From CAVVFX01 sp963747535 (lineage in GTDB: Bacteria; Acidobacteriota; Terriglobia; Bryobacterales; Bryobacteraceae): a DNA stretch of 64,000 nucleotides. Where the stretch lies: assembly GCA_963747535.1 (NCBI GenBank), contig CAVVFX010000014.1:35554-99553 (forward strand), in the 5' to 3' direction. Below the pieces are notes generated by a model. It made no database searches. It was given only the letters and a program-made list of their open reading frames with translations, and had not been told where the DNA came from. The translations under genes were made by a program, and so were the position numbers. Positions 43,867-53,650 of the stretch are shown one piece after another; position 1 is the stretch's first letter, and the number at the start of each line of letters is the position of its first letter.

Positions 43867-45018
43867 TTATTTCGCAGCGTCCTTAAGCAACTGCCGGGCG
43901 ATCACCAGGCGCTGGATTTCGCTGGTCCCTTCGCCAATGGTGCAAAGCTTCACATCACGATAAAACTTCTCCACCGGATAGTCCTTGATGAACCCGTACC
44001 CTCCGTGAATCTGCACCGCTTCGTTCGCAATCCGTACCGCAGCCTCCGAGGCGAACAACTTGGCCATGGCCGATTCCCGTGTCACCCGCTTGCCCTGGTC
44101 GATCAGGCGCGCCGCCCTATATGTCAGCAGCCGGGAGGCATCGATATCCGTCGCCATGTCCACCAGTTTGTGCTGGATGGCTTGAAATTCCGATATCGGC
44201 CGTCCGAACTGCTTGCGGATCCTGGAATACTGCAGGGCCGCATCGTAAGCGCCTTGCGCCATACCGATGGAAAGCGCCGCGATGGAAACACGCCCGCCGT
44301 CCAGCGTCTTCAGGCTGTCAATGAAGCCTTCGCCGCGCTTGCCCAGCAGTTGCGAGTCCCCGAGACGGCAGCCCGAGAAGATCACTTCACCGGTCGCGCT
44401 GGCCCGCAGCCCCAATTTGTTTTCTTTCTTTCCGGCGCGAAAACCCGGCATGCCCTTTTCGAGGATGAAAGCCGATATTCCATGTTGAGCGGCAGCGCGG
44501 TCGGTGACCGCCATGGCCACGCAGACATCCGCGTAGTGGGCGTTGGTGGTGAAGGTTTTCGCGCCGTTCAGGACCCAATGGTCGTCATCGCGCACCGCTG
44601 AAGTTCGCGTTCCCGCCGCGTCCGATCCGGCCTCCGGTTCCGTCAACGACCAGCACCCGAGCCACTCGCCCGACGTCAGTCTGCTCAGGTATTTGCGCTT
44701 CTGTTCTTCGGTCCCGGCTTTGTAAATATGATTGCTGCACAGCGAAGTATGGGCGGCGACAATAATGCCCACCGACCCGTCGACGCGCGATAGCTCCTCG
44801 ATAATGATCGAGTACTCGACATAGCCGAGGCCCGCGCCGCCGTATTCTTCGGGAAATATCGCACCCATGTACCCGAGCTGGCCGAGCTTCCTGATGACTT
44901 CAAGCGGGAACGTCTGGTTCTCATCCCAGTCGAGGACGTGCGGAGCAATCTCCGCCTGCGCAAACTCGCGCACTGCGCGCCTTAACTGGAGCTGTTCCGC
45001 CGTGTACTCGAAATCCAT
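43867..45018 (-). CDS. Acyl-CoA dehydrogenase
   Basis: The product has 383 residues. It shows the standard parts: an N-terminal helical domain (EQLQLRRAVREFAQAEIAPH), the CWSLTEPEAGSDAAGTRT FAD segment, DGGRVSIAALSIGMAQGAYDAALQYSRIRKQFGRPISEFQ and the C-terminal YRDVKLCTIGEGTSEIQRLVIAR with the catalytic Glu near GEGTSE. It oxidises acyl-CoA to 2-enoyl-CoA with FAD in the cytoplasm. Together with MeaB and the VOC piece it suggests branched or odd-chain acyl-CoA metabolism, which is an inference. Confidence 0.94.
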   Translation of the reverse strand: MDFEYTAEQLQLRRAVREFAQAEIAPHVLDWDENQTFPLEVIRKLGQLGYMGAIFPEEYGGAGLGYVEYSIIIEELSRVDGSVGIIVAAHTSLCSNHIYKAGTEEQKRKYLSRLTSGEWLGCWSLTEPEAGSDAAGTRTSAVRDDDHWVLNGAKTFTTNAHYADVCVAMAVTDRAAAQHGISAFILEKGMPGFRAGKKENKLGLRASATGEVIFSGCRLGDSQLLGKRGEGFIDSLKTLDGGRVSIAALSIGMAQGAYDAALQYSRIRKQFGRPISEFQAIQHKLVDMATDIDASRLLTYRAARLIDQGKRVTRESAMAKLFASEAAVRIANEAVQIHGGYGFIKDYPVEKFYRDVKLCTIGEGTSEIQRLVIARQLLKDAAK

Positions 45019-45051
45019 GAGCTAGCACAAAGGCACAAACTGAAGTCTGTG

Positions 45052-46254
45052 TTACGAGACGATTTCTTCCTTGACCGCATCCCATCGCAGGGTACGCTGC
45101 TGGCGATAGCTATCCACCGCCATGCGGCACGCAATGGCCACGCGGAAACCCACCTCCAGCGGGCAATTGGTCGGGTTGCCCGAGCGGATGCAGTCCAGGA
45201 AATTCTGCATGTGCCCGCGCGGATCCGTGGGCGTCTGGCCGACCAGTTCCACGCCGTCCCGCTTGTTCACTTTCTGCGGCGAATAGCGAATCTGCTGTCC
45301 CTTGGAAATCGTCCCGTCGTCGCCCAGTACATCCTCGGTAACCCCGAGCGCATTGTTGCCGAAGCCCGAGTCCCAGGTGAAAAGCATTTCTTCCGGCTGT
45401 TCCATGGAGACGTTCATGGTGTCGGGAACTTCGCGCCCGTCTTTCCAAAGATAGAGGCCGCCCGTCATGGTGACCGCTTTGGGCACTTGCAGGTTCATCA
45501 CTTTGTACCAGAAGGCCACCTGGTGACACATGTTTTCGTACACGTTGCCGCCGGAATAATCCCAGAAGAAACGCCAGTTGATGTACCGGTTGGCGTCGAA
45601 ATCGTGGGGCGCCGACTCGCCCTGGAACGACTTCCAGATAATGTTCTCCGGCGTCATATCCGGATATACCGGCCGCGCCCACTGTGGTTTGCCATGCGGC
45701 GTATTGCGGTACATGTGGGCATGGATCGCGGTAATTTTGCCGACATTGCCGCTCTTCAAAAAACTGACCGCGTCCGTCACCTGGCCCGATGAGCACCATT
45801 GGTGCCCGATCTGCACGGTGCGATTACCGGCCGCCTTGTAAGCCGCGCGCATCCGTTTGGCGTGGTCCACCGAGAACGCCATGGTCTTTTCCTGATAGAC
45901 GTGTTTGCCCGCCTGCATCGCGGCGACGAAGCACTCGCAATGCAGGTGCTGCGGCGTCGCGATCAGCACGGCGTCGATAGTCTTGTCTTCCAGCAGGTGC
46001 CGGTAATCGAGATAGGTCTTGGCATTGGGCGCGAGTTTCCTGGCATCCTCGAGCCGGCGCGTATAGATGTCGGCGAAGGCCACGAAGTCGGTATTGGGAC
46101 AGGCGATGGCTTCGCGGGTGATCTGCGTCCCCCGGTCGCCAATCCCGATGATGCCCAGGCGTATGCGATCGTTGGCGCCTAAGACGCGAGAAGCGGCTAA
46201 TGTTCCAATGCCGGTGGCAGCGCTCCGGATGAAATGTCGGCGTGACGGGACCAT
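45052..46254 (-). CDS. Gfo/Idh/MocA family oxidoreductase, Tat-exported
   Basis: The product has 400 residues from MVPSRRHFIRSAATGIG, a twin-arginine signal. The longer frame lacks a sensible start. The Rossmann motif LGIIGIGDRGTQ and the EKTMAF segment (counterpart of EKP) follow. The C-terminal part has YMRNTP-like YRNTPHGKPQWARPVYPDMTPENIIWKSF. Periplasmic members of this type are numerous in Acidobacteria and Planctomycetes and act on sugars or cyclitols, with NAD(P). The substrate is not known. Confidence 0.9.
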   Translation of the reverse strand: MVPSRRHFIRSAATGIGTLAASRVLGANDRIRLGIIGIGDRGTQITREAIACPNTDFVAFADIYTRRLEDARKLAPNAKTYLDYRHLLEDKTIDAVLIATPQHLHCECFVAAMQAGKHVYQEKTMAFSVDHAKRMRAAYKAAGNRTVQIGHQWCSSGQVTDAVSFLKSGNVGKITAIHAHMYRNTPHGKPQWARPVYPDMTPENIIWKSFQGESAPHDFDANRYINWRFFWDYSGGNVYENMCHQVAFWYKVMNLQVPKAVTMTGGLYLWKDGREVPDTMNVSMEQPEEMLFTWDSGFGNNALGVTEDVLGDDGTISKGQQIRYSPQKVNKRDGVELVGQTPTDPRGHMQNFLDCIRSGNPTNCPLEVGFRVAIACRMAVDSYRQQRTLRWDAVKEEIVS

Positions 46255-46470
46255 AGCACCAGGATAGCGTGTCGTAGTACAGACTTCAGCCGCCAGGATG
46301 CAAAACCGGCGTGGCGCCGGCACTCACGCCGGTTGCGCCGAGATTCGTCTCGGCGCTCTTCCTGGCTTCGCGGTAGTCCGAGGAGGCTGAAGCCTGCGCC
46401 ACAAGGACCTCCCTTCATGTCCGAAAATCGCCAGTCGGCAGGGCCGGATTCCTCTAGGATCAAGGGTGAC

Positions 46471-46734
<264 letters not shown>

Positions 46735-46808
46735 CGTTCCCCTCCCCCTGCGGGAAATGTCCGAATGTTGCTATCAGAGGCGGCCGAAATCTTCTACGAT
46801 ATGAATTT

Positions 46809-48269
46809 ATGAGCAGCGGTGAAGTGCAGCCGTCGATCTGGTGGCAGGCGCTGTATAGCCGGGATCAACGCTTCGACGGTCGCTTCTTCATCGGCGCCGC
46901 GACGACCAGGATCTACTGCCGCCCGATTTGTCCGGTACCCTTCGCACGACGGAATAACCTCGTTTGGTTCGCGAGCGCAGCCGCGGCCGAGGCGGACGGA
47001 TACCGGCCATGTCGCCGATGCCGCCCGGAGACTTCTCCGGGCACGCCCGCGTGGTTGGGAACGTCGGCGATAGTTTCCCGTGCGCTCAGGTTGATTTCAG
47101 AGGGCGCTCTCGATGAAAACAGCGTGGAGCATCTCGCCGGTCGCGTGGGTCTCGGCTCCCGGCAGTTGCGGCGCCTTTTTGTTGAGCACCTGGGAGCGCC
47201 GCCAGTTAAGCTCGCGATCACGCACCGGGTTCATTTTGCACGAAATCTGATCGAGGAAACGGATCTGTCGTTTACGAAGATCGCCCTTTCCGCCGGATTC
47301 AGGAGCATCCGCCAATTCAACCACGCGGTAAGGACAGTCTGCGGCCAATCGCCGACCGAACTTCGCCGCGCCCGTGGGGAAGTCCCGACGTCATCCCAAA
47401 GCGGGCTGGTGGTTCGGCTCGCTTACCGGCCGCCTTTCGACTGGTCAGCGCTGGTTGATTTCCTGCAACCTCGGGCAACTCCAGGCGTGGAGCTCGTCCA
47501 AGACGGCTCATATCAACGGACCATCAGCGTCGGCGGCTCAACGGGCATCATCGATGTTCGCCCGAGGGAGACTGAATCGGCTCTGACCGTGCGCGTACAA
47601 TTGCCCGGATATCAGTTTCTCATGAAGGTGGTCGAGGGGGTTCGCCGTATTTTCGACCTGGGAGCGGACCCGCTTCGTATCGCCGATGATCTTTCGCGAA
47701 ATCAGCGGCTCAAACCGCTACTGGACCGAAGCCCCGGACTGCGGGTCCCCGGAGCGTGGGACGGCTTTGAACTCGCCGTGCATGCCATTCTTGGCCAACA
47801 GTTGACGATTATCGACTCGACGACGCGGGTTGGAGCATTGGTGCAAACTTTTGGAAAACCGCTTCAGACGTCCATACAGGGTCTTACTCATCTGTTTCCA
47901 AAGCCCGAAGATCTGGTTGACGCCGATCTCTCAAAGGCGGGTATCCACGGTACTCCAGCGGAGACGCTCCACGCACTGGCCCGCTCGGTCTGCAGCGCCG
48001 AACTCACATTTGCAGCGTCCATGACCTTGGAAGAGGCGGTCTCGCGGATCTCGAGTATTCGCGGCATCGAGGAAAACACCGCGCACTACATTGCCATGCG
48101 GGTTATGGGTGAGCCGGACGCGTGTCCGTTTGCCGACCCGGGTCTTCGGCGGTGCCTTAGTAAGGACGGCAAGCCGACTTCACCGCCGGAGTTTTTGCGG
48201 ATTGCCGAAGACTGGCGACCCTGGCGCGCTTATGCCGCGATGCATCTTTACGCCGCGGGCATCGATTAA
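46809..48269 (+). CDS. Ada-AraC-AlkA type DNA methylation repair protein
   Basis: The product has 486 residues. Zinc site Cys37, Cys41, Cys68 and Cys71 (YCRPICPVPFARRNN, GYRPCRRCRPE) form the Ada phosphotriester domain. An AraC-type double HTH follows (about 95-190), then an AlkA N-terminal beta domain and the HhH-GPD glycosylase with Asp443 in PFADPGLRR as catalytic residue. It removes alkylated bases and may control its own gene. Oddly, the helix-hairpin-helix reads IRGIEENTAHYIAM, where the common GxGxWTA Trp is replaced by Asn. The start at 46809 gives the natural N terminus. Confidence 0.9.
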   Translation: MSSGEVQPSIWWQALYSRDQRFDGRFFIGAATTRIYCRPICPVPFARRNNLVWFASAAAAEADGYRPCRRCRPETSPGTPAWLGTSAIVSRALRLISEGALDENSVEHLAGRVGLGSRQLRRLFVEHLGAPPVKLAITHRVHFARNLIEETDLSFTKIALSAGFRSIRQFNHAVRTVCGQSPTELRRARGEVPTSSQSGLVVRLAYRPPFDWSALVDFLQPRATPGVELVQDGSYQRTISVGGSTGIIDVRPRETESALTVRVQLPGYQFLMKVVEGVRRIFDLGADPLRIADDLSRNQRLKPLLDRSPGLRVPGAWDGFELAVHAILGQQLTIIDSTTRVGALVQTFGKPLQTSIQGLTHLFPKPEDLVDADLSKAGIHGTPAETLHALARSVCSAELTFAASMTLEEAVSRISSIRGIEENTAHYIAMRVMGEPDACPFADPGLRRCLSKDGKPTSPPEFLRIAEDWRPWRAYAAMHLYAAGID

Positions 48270-48519
48270 CGCACCGCGATCTGCAACCGGAGCGCGGCTC
48301 CGCTCATTAGCTGCGAAATAAATGGGCAGTTCTGCAAGCGACGAAAGCCGCTTCTGGAGTTTCTACATTGCAGACTCTGCACAGGATTGGCTGCCCCACG
48401 ACGTGTCCAGTTATTCTCTGGACGCTATACCTCCGAGATGAGGTCCGATAGTTGCCAGCAACGCCGGGAGACGGACTCTACATTTGGGATGTAGCGACCG
48501 AACTCCTAAGGAGCCAACC

Positions 48520-49095
48520 ATGAAGCCAGCCACTCTTCCTATCCGAGCGCTAGTTTCCTCTCTGTTCTTTCTTCACTCGTTGGCGTATGCCCAGGCAACG
48601 CCGCAGCCCAGTCCCTCGCCATCCGAGGGCGAGACAGGGACGTCCACGGACCTTTTCATTATGTTCGGCTCCGACCTCGTTCGCCCGGGATTGGAACCGA
48701 AGGCCAACGACAACATCGGACTGGGCCATACCTTCTCTTTTCTGAAGAAGGACCCCATCGGTGACGAGATCACGTTTGGCTACACCTACGAAAACGCAGG
48801 CTCCCACGGATTCCTGCACACTCCCTACGGCTCACACACGGAGGCCTTGGGGATCATGAAGAACTTCGGACTGCCGAAGACGAAGCGCCTTACCGGATAT
48901 ACATGGATACAGGGTGGGATCACGAGCCTGACCGGAAACCCATCGGTCCAGAATCGCTTCTACGACGGCGAAGCACTCGGCTTGATCGTTCACTTCAACG
49001 ACCACCATTCCATCTGGATTCAGGAAATGTTCAATAAGATTGCGACGGTTCCGTGGTACACGACAGCCAGCATCGGCTACACCCGCAGCTGGTAG
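48520..49095 (+). CDS. Secreted beta-barrel-like protein
   Basis: The product has 191 residues, with AAGGAG six bases before the ATG. A signal peptide ends at AYAQ, followed by a short Pro/Ser spacer (TPQPSPSPSEGETG). The body has alternating strands and aromatic ends (TFGYTYENAGSHGFL, TGYTWIQGGITSLTG, ALGLIVHFNDHHSIWIQEMFNK, TASIGYTRSW), which suggests a small outer-membrane barrel ending in Trp. No family is recognised. No operon partner. Confidence 0.7.
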   Translation: MKPATLPIRALVSSLFFLHSLAYAQATPQPSPSPSEGETGTSTDLFIMFGSDLVRPGLEPKANDNIGLGHTFSFLKKDPIGDEITFGYTYENAGSHGFLHTPYGSHTEALGIMKNFGLPKTKRLTGYTWIQGGITSLTGNPSVQNRFYDGEALGLIVHFNDHHSIWIQEMFNKIATVPWYTTASIGYTRSW

Positions 49096-49105
49096 CGTCG
49101 CCCCG

Positions 49106-49729
49106 CTACTTCCTCAGCCTCAAGCCCAGCAGCACTACCAGGATGGCGCCATACATCACCGGCAGCCGGACATCCGACTTCACCAGCCAGTAGTAATGCA
49201 CCACTCCGGCGCCGCCGGTGAGATAGACCAGCTTATGGAGGCGTTGCCAGTTCCTTCCGCCCAGACGCCGTATCCAACCTGCAGTCGATGTAACGGCAAG
49301 CGGGATCATCGCCAGGAACCCCAGGAAGCCGACCGTGATGAAGGGCCGTTTCAACACGTCTTTCCACATCTCGCCGAAGTCGAGCGACTTGTCCAGCCAG
49401 AACCAGGTGAGGAAATGCAAACACCCGTAGAAGAAAGCGAACAATCCAAAGAGCCGCCGGAAACGAACGAGTTGAGGCTGCTTGAGAAGCTTGCGGAGCG
49501 GCGTGATGGCCAGGGTGATCAGGATCAAGCGGAGGGTCCAGTCGCCGGTCTTATGTGTGATGTATTCGACAGGATTCGCCCCCAGCCCGCCGTGGAAGCC
49601 CTTCCAAATGAGTAGGGCCGCGGGTGAGAGGCACATCAGCCACAACGCTAATTTGGAAACGATCCAGACGAGCTTGGGCCTGGCCTTCGCCGGCTTCGGG
49701 CGGACAGGTACAGCGGCAACGTTCTCCAT
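49106..49729 (-). CDS. msrQ: MsrQ heme-binding membrane subunit
   Basis: The product has 207 residues and about six membrane helices. Conserved His in FFYGCLHFLTWFW, KLVYLTGGAGVVHYYW bind heme b. It passes electrons from the quinone pool to periplasmic MsrP for methionine sulfoxide repair. Its start overlaps the msrP stop (TGATG type). Confidence 0.92.
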   Translation of the reverse strand: MENVAAVPVRPKPAKARPKLVWIVSKLALWLMCLSPAALLIWKGFHGGLGANPVEYITHKTGDWTLRLILITLAITPLRKLLKQPQLVRFRRLFGLFAFFYGCLHFLTWFWLDKSLDFGEMWKDVLKRPFITVGFLGFLAMIPLAVTSTAGWIRRLGGRNWQRLHKLVYLTGGAGVVHYYWLVKSDVRLPVMYGAILVVLLGLRLRK

Positions 49730-50652
49730 CAGAAATTCTTTTTGAGGTCCATGCCGGTGTAGAGGCCGGCGACTTCCTTTTCGTAGCCGTTAAACATGAG
49801 GGTTGGCCGCATGAAAAGCTCGCCCAGCCGGCGTTCTTTAGCCTGACTCCAGCGCGGGTGGTCGACGTGCGGATTCACATTGGAATAGAAGCCGTATTCG
49901 TTCGACTGCATTTCGTTCCAGGTGCAGGGAGGCTGCTTCTCCACCAGCTTGATTTTGACGATCGACTTGATGCTCTTGAAGCCGTACTTCCACGGCACGA
50001 CCATGCGCACGGGAGCGCCGTCCTGCGGAGGCAGCTCTTCGCCGTACATGCCGAAGCACAGCAGCGCCAGCGGATGCATGGCTTCGTCTAACCGCAGCCC
50101 CTCGACATAAGGAAACGAAATTCCGTACGCGTGGGGCATCTGCTTACGGTCGTAATCGCTCTGGAAGGCCACATACTTAGCCTTCGGCATCACGCCGACG
50201 TTTTTCAGGAGGACGCTCAACGAGTAGCCGGCCCAAGGCACCACGATTGACCAGGCCTCCACGCAGCGATGCCGATAGATGCGCTCTTCGAGCGGCGCCA
50301 TTTTCATCAGAGACGCCAGGTCGATTTTCTGCGGTTTTTCGACCAGGCCTTCGATGGATACCGTCCAGGGCGAGGTTCGAAACCCCTGCGCGTATTTTGC
50401 CGGATCCGTCTTGTCCGTGCCGAATTCGTAAAAGTTGTTGTAATGCGTCACATCCTGGTACGAGTTGACTGTCTCGGTGGTGCTGAACGGGCTCTTGGAC
50501 GCGATCGGCAGCTTAGTCCCGGCTTTAGAAACGGCCGCCGTCAGCAGTGCGCCCCCCAGCCCTAATGACGCGAGGAATTCACGGCGGTTGGTATAGAGGC
50601 TTTTAGGTGTGACATCTGAATACTTCAAGACGGATGGCCTTTTGATCAACAT
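49729..50652 (-). CDS. msrP: MsrP periplasmic methionine sulfoxide reductase, molybdopterin subunit
   Basis: The product has 307 residues. The Tat signal is RREFLASLGLGGALL. The molybdenum ligand Cys lies in YRHRCVEAWSIVVPWAGYSL, with VRMVVPWKYGFKSIKSIVKI further on, the SUOX-fold core. It repairs oxidised methionine in periplasmic proteins. It is paired with msrQ, as usual. Confidence 0.94.
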   Translation of the reverse strand: MLIKRPSVLKYSDVTPKSLYTNRREFLASLGLGGALLTAAVSKAGTKLPIASKSPFSTTETVNSYQDVTHYNNFYEFGTDKTDPAKYAQGFRTSPWTVSIEGLVEKPQKIDLASLMKMAPLEERIYRHRCVEAWSIVVPWAGYSLSVLLKNVGVMPKAKYVAFQSDYDRKQMPHAYGISFPYVEGLRLDEAMHPLALLCFGMYGEELPPQDGAPVRMVVPWKYGFKSIKSIVKIKLVEKQPPCTWNEMQSNEYGFYSNVNPHVDHPRWSQAKERRLGELFMRPTLMFNGYEKEVAGLYTGMDLKKNF

Positions 50653-50724
50653 GAGTTCCTCACTTCTTATTACTATCTCCAGCCCTTGGATAGATGCAAA
50701 TCAAGGGCAGATTATTCCCAAGCT

Positions 50725-51123
50725 TTAGCGACCTTTGGCAGCGTCGCCGTCGAGCATGATCACCGTGCTGGTCGCGTAGGCCACCAGACTGCCCTTGTGG
50801 TCGAGGATGTCGCACGACAGCAGCGCGATGGTCCGGCCACCTTTCAGGATATGCGGAATGGCGCGTAGCCGTGAATGCCAGACGGGCTTGAGGAAATTGA
50901 TCTTCAGCTCGATCGTGGTGAACGGTTGTTCCTGGCCCACGCGCTGCATCCACGTTAAGCCCATGGCCGCGTCCGCCAGATCGCATAACACTCCGCCATG
51001 CAGCGTCCCTCGCGGGTTCTGATGCTCAGGTCCCGGCTGGAACTCGATTTCGCAGCCTTCAGACGTGAAATGGTATTCGAACCCCAGAAGCTCTCCTAAG
51101 GGAAATGGGCGCATGAGTACCAT
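50725..51123 (-). CDS. PaaI-type hotdog thioesterase
   Basis: The product has 132 residues from MVLMRPFPLG; the second Met three codons later may be used instead. The hotdog motif NPRGTLHGGVLCDLADAAMG, then TTIELKINFLKPVWHSRLRA and TVIMLDGDAAKGR follow the PaaI pattern with a typical length. It hydrolyses acyl-CoA thioesters in the cytoplasm. The upstream part of the long frame has no protein character. Confidence 0.87.
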   Translation of the reverse strand: MVLMRPFPLGELLGFEYHFTSEGCEIEFQPGPEHQNPRGTLHGGVLCDLADAAMGLTWMQRVGQEQPFTTIELKINFLKPVWHSRLRAIPHILKGGRTIALLSCDILDHKGSLVAYATSTVIMLDGDAAKGR

Positions 51124-51407
51124 TTTGCATTGGAACGAATGCGACTGGGCGGTCGTGCCCAAAGGGCCCTGGCACCTACTTGCAAGAATTGCCGTACCGA
51201 ACCGCTTGCTTAGCGCGCGCCTCAGCAACGACTTCCGGGCCGCGACCGTCAGAAACTGTGAAAAAATCAAAGGCCGCAGGCGAAAGCGCCAGGCGAAACC
51301 GCCTGCCCCACCAACGCACTAGACTAGGCTAGGACGAGGCCGCTGCGCAGCCCGGAGGGTTGCAACCGGATCGGCCGGTCAGGAGTTTGGGAAGAAGGCG
51401 TACCGGG

Positions 51408-52337
51408 TTACGCCCGGCGGATTTCCTGCACCTTACTTTGTACCGGGGCGGCGCGTTCCAGGATCTTCAGAATCTGTGGCAAGGCCGCGCGGGCTGCCAC
51501 CTCGCCGGCCTCGATCATCTGCCGGCCGTTCTCAAACCCGTTCCATCCGATTTCCGACACGCCCGGCACAATCACCACGTCCGAATGCCTGCGCCACAAT
51601 TCCTGACTGTGGTGGTGCATAATCTGAAAGCAGCGATTCACCACGTCGAAAATGTTGCCCGGCGCCATGGACTCAGCCTGCATCGGAATGTACACCGAGA
51701 TGACGTGTGTCGCTCCCATCTCCCGAGCGAGCATGGCCGGAACTTCGACACTCACGCCCCCGTCTACCAGCAGGCGTCCCTGGAAAGCTACCGGCTGAAA
51801 GATCCCCGGATAGGAACAACTCGCACGGATCGGCAGCAGCACGTCCCCTTCATCACGGAATGTCACGGGCTGGCCGCTCTGCAGATCGGTAGAAATCACA
51901 CCCAGGGGAATTTGCATGTCTTCGAAACGGAAATTCTCAAGCATTTTGCGTAGAAAGGCCTCCATACGCTCGGTGCGCATGAAACCCGTCCGGCAGATCG
52001 TCCAGCGGGCGATATCGCAGAATCGCATGGCCGCACCGATGCGTCCGATGTCGGTTGGCCTGGTTCCACTGGCGTAAGCGGCTGCTGCAATCGCGCCTGC
52101 GCTGACGCCGGCGATGCAGTGCAGCGGGATTTCGGCCTCGTCGAGCACCTTGAGAACACCGGCATGCGCCACGCCGCGTGCGAAACCTCCGCCGAGCGCC
52201 AAGCCGATACGGGGCGGCTCGAGAACCGGTTGAGGGTCAACCGGCAGCACCACCACCGGAGAATAGTTCCTGGTTCCAGGAAACCACCGGCGCAGGTTCC
52301 AAATCCATGATCTTGAACAACCGTTCGGAAGTTCCAT
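51408..52337 (-). CDS. Patatin-like phospholipase (NTE/RssA type)
   Basis: The product has 309 residues from ATG 52335-52337, which has GGAGGAG six bases upstream. The oxyanion motif LALGGGFARGVAHAGVL, the GVSAGA Ser elbow and the Asp in LLVDGGVSVEVPA give the Ser-Asp dyad. It hydrolyses lipid acyl esters. It has no signal peptide. The first 60 residues are an added part. Confidence 0.9.
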   Translation of the reverse strand: MELPNGCSRSWIWNLRRWFPGTRNYSPVVVLPVDPQPVLEPPRIGLALGGGFARGVAHAGVLKVLDEAEIPLHCIAGVSAGAIAAAAYASGTRPTDIGRIGAAMRFCDIARWTICRTGFMRTERMEAFLRKMLENFRFEDMQIPLGVISTDLQSGQPVTFRDEGDVLLPIRASCSYPGIFQPVAFQGRLLVDGGVSVEVPAMLAREMGATHVISVYIPMQAESMAPGNIFDVVNRCFQIMHHHSQELWRRHSDVVIVPGVSEIGWNGFENGRQMIEAGEVAARAALPQILKILERAAPVQSKVQEIRRA

Positions 52338-52717
52338 CACGCGCTCCTCCGTCGCTTGTCTGGGACGTGTCTGGCATTGTTTTGGTTCGCAGTTTCGTTG
52401 CCAAATTCCACAAAACCTCGGGCTGATTCGCACAACGTCCGCTATTCAGCGGCTCAAACCCCAGGCAGAAGATGGGATGCTGCGCAGCCGGACACAAAAA
52501 CGATGGTCAGTCCAGGTCAGTCCTACGGACGCTCGGCTTTGGCTTTTTGTGGGGCGGACGCCCGCGTCCTCGGCGCCCTCTGGGCACGACCCCTCGTCGC
52601 CCTTGTCGCGCAAACGACAGGTTTTGGTGTGCGAAGCGGCCTGGGTTGCGGCTGTTTCATTACACGTGCCCGCTGCTTCGCAAGAAGTTGAAACTGAAAT
52701 GGCCAAAGTCCAGAGTT
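52338..52717. other. Intergenic region with REP-like copy D
   Basis: There is no gene here. It holds the degenerate repeat at 52477 and a GC-rich stretch with GGGGCGGACGCCCG that may be another eroded repeat. Confidence 0.45.
52477..52513. repeat. REP-like two-hairpin repeat, copy D
   Basis: ATGCTGCGCAGCC is followed by GGACACAAAAACGATGGTCAGTCC, a shortened and diverged copy. The first hairpin has no loop bases between GCTGC and GCAGC beyond overlap. Confidence 0.6.
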
Positions 52718-53464
52718 CTACGGGCGGTTGATGAGGCTAGCCACGTAGCCTGCGCCGAAGCCATTGTCGATATTGACGACGGTGACGTTGCTGGCACAGC
52801 TATTCAGCATTCCCAGGAGCGCGGCGACTCCGTGAAAGCTGGCCCCGTACCCAACGCTCGTCGGGACGGCGATCACCGGGCACGAAACCATCCCGCCGAC
52901 CGCGCTCGGCAGCGCGCCTTCCATTCCGGCGCAGACAATCACCACTTTCGACTCCACCAGCCGTTCACGATTACTCATCAGGCGGTGGATACCGGCGACC
53001 CCGATATCGTGAATCTCGTCCACCAGATTGCCCATTACTTCCGCCGTGATGCGCGCCTCCTGGGCGACGGGGATATCGCTGGTACCGGCGCACACTACCG
53101 TGATCTTGCCGCGTCCCTGAATGGTTTTGTCGCGCCAGAAACGAATCGCCCCTGCACGCGGGAAATGCTCTCCTGCTGGAAAAGTACGGAGGACCGCTTC
53201 GGCACTTTCCGAAGTAATACGTGTGATCAGCACGTTGGGGCTTCGGTCGAGCAGAGATTTAGCAATTCCCATGATCTCGTCCGCGGTCTTGCCGAGACCG
53301 AAGATGACTTCCGGCATGCCGTGGCGCAACGCGCGGTGATGGTCGACCTTGGCGTAACCGAGGTCCTCGTAGGGCAGGTTACGGACTTTCGCCAGCGCCT
53401 GGTCTACGTCGACTGCGCCCTCCCGAAGCTGTTCCAGGAGGGCGCGCAGCTGAGCTTCATTCAT
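52718..53464 (-). CDS. larB: Nickel-pincer cofactor biosynthesis protein LarB
   Basis: The product has 248 residues. The C-terminal AIR-carboxylase-like domain has TVVCAGTSDIPVAQEARITAEVMG, VVIVCAGMEGALPSAVGGMV and VAVPTSVGYGASFHGVAALLGMLNSCA. LarB carboxylates nicotinic acid adenine dinucleotide, the first step to the cofactor of lactate racemase. No larC, larE or larA is inside the window, so it is an orphan here. Confidence 0.92.
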   Translation of the reverse strand: MNEAQLRALLEQLREGAVDVDQALAKVRNLPYEDLGYAKVDHHRALRHGMPEVIFGLGKTADEIMGIAKSLLDRSPNVLITRITSESAEAVLRTFPAGEHFPRAGAIRFWRDKTIQGRGKITVVCAGTSDIPVAQEARITAEVMGNLVDEIHDIGVAGIHRLMSNRERLVESKVVIVCAGMEGALPSAVGGMVSCPVIAVPTSVGYGASFHGVAALLGMLNSCASNVTVVNIDNGFGAGYVASLINRP

Positions 53465-53650
53465 GAAGTTTCAGCGTATCAGACTGGGACTCGGGTAGAA
53501 CGGACGGGCGCACCTGCTTGACAACCGTTTCAGACCGCGTGCAGACGCGCGGGGTTCGGAAAAGTCCGACGGCAACAAACCGCGACCGTCAGAAGGTGAG
53601 AGAAGCTATTGCCACAGGTGAGCAGTCGTGGCCAGCCCGGCGTAAAAGAT

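Noticed and set aside
51239..53596. CGCGACCGTCAGAA repeated near 51.24 and 53.58 kb
   Set aside because: A 14-base match between two intergenic or gene-start sites; too short to call a repeat family from one window.
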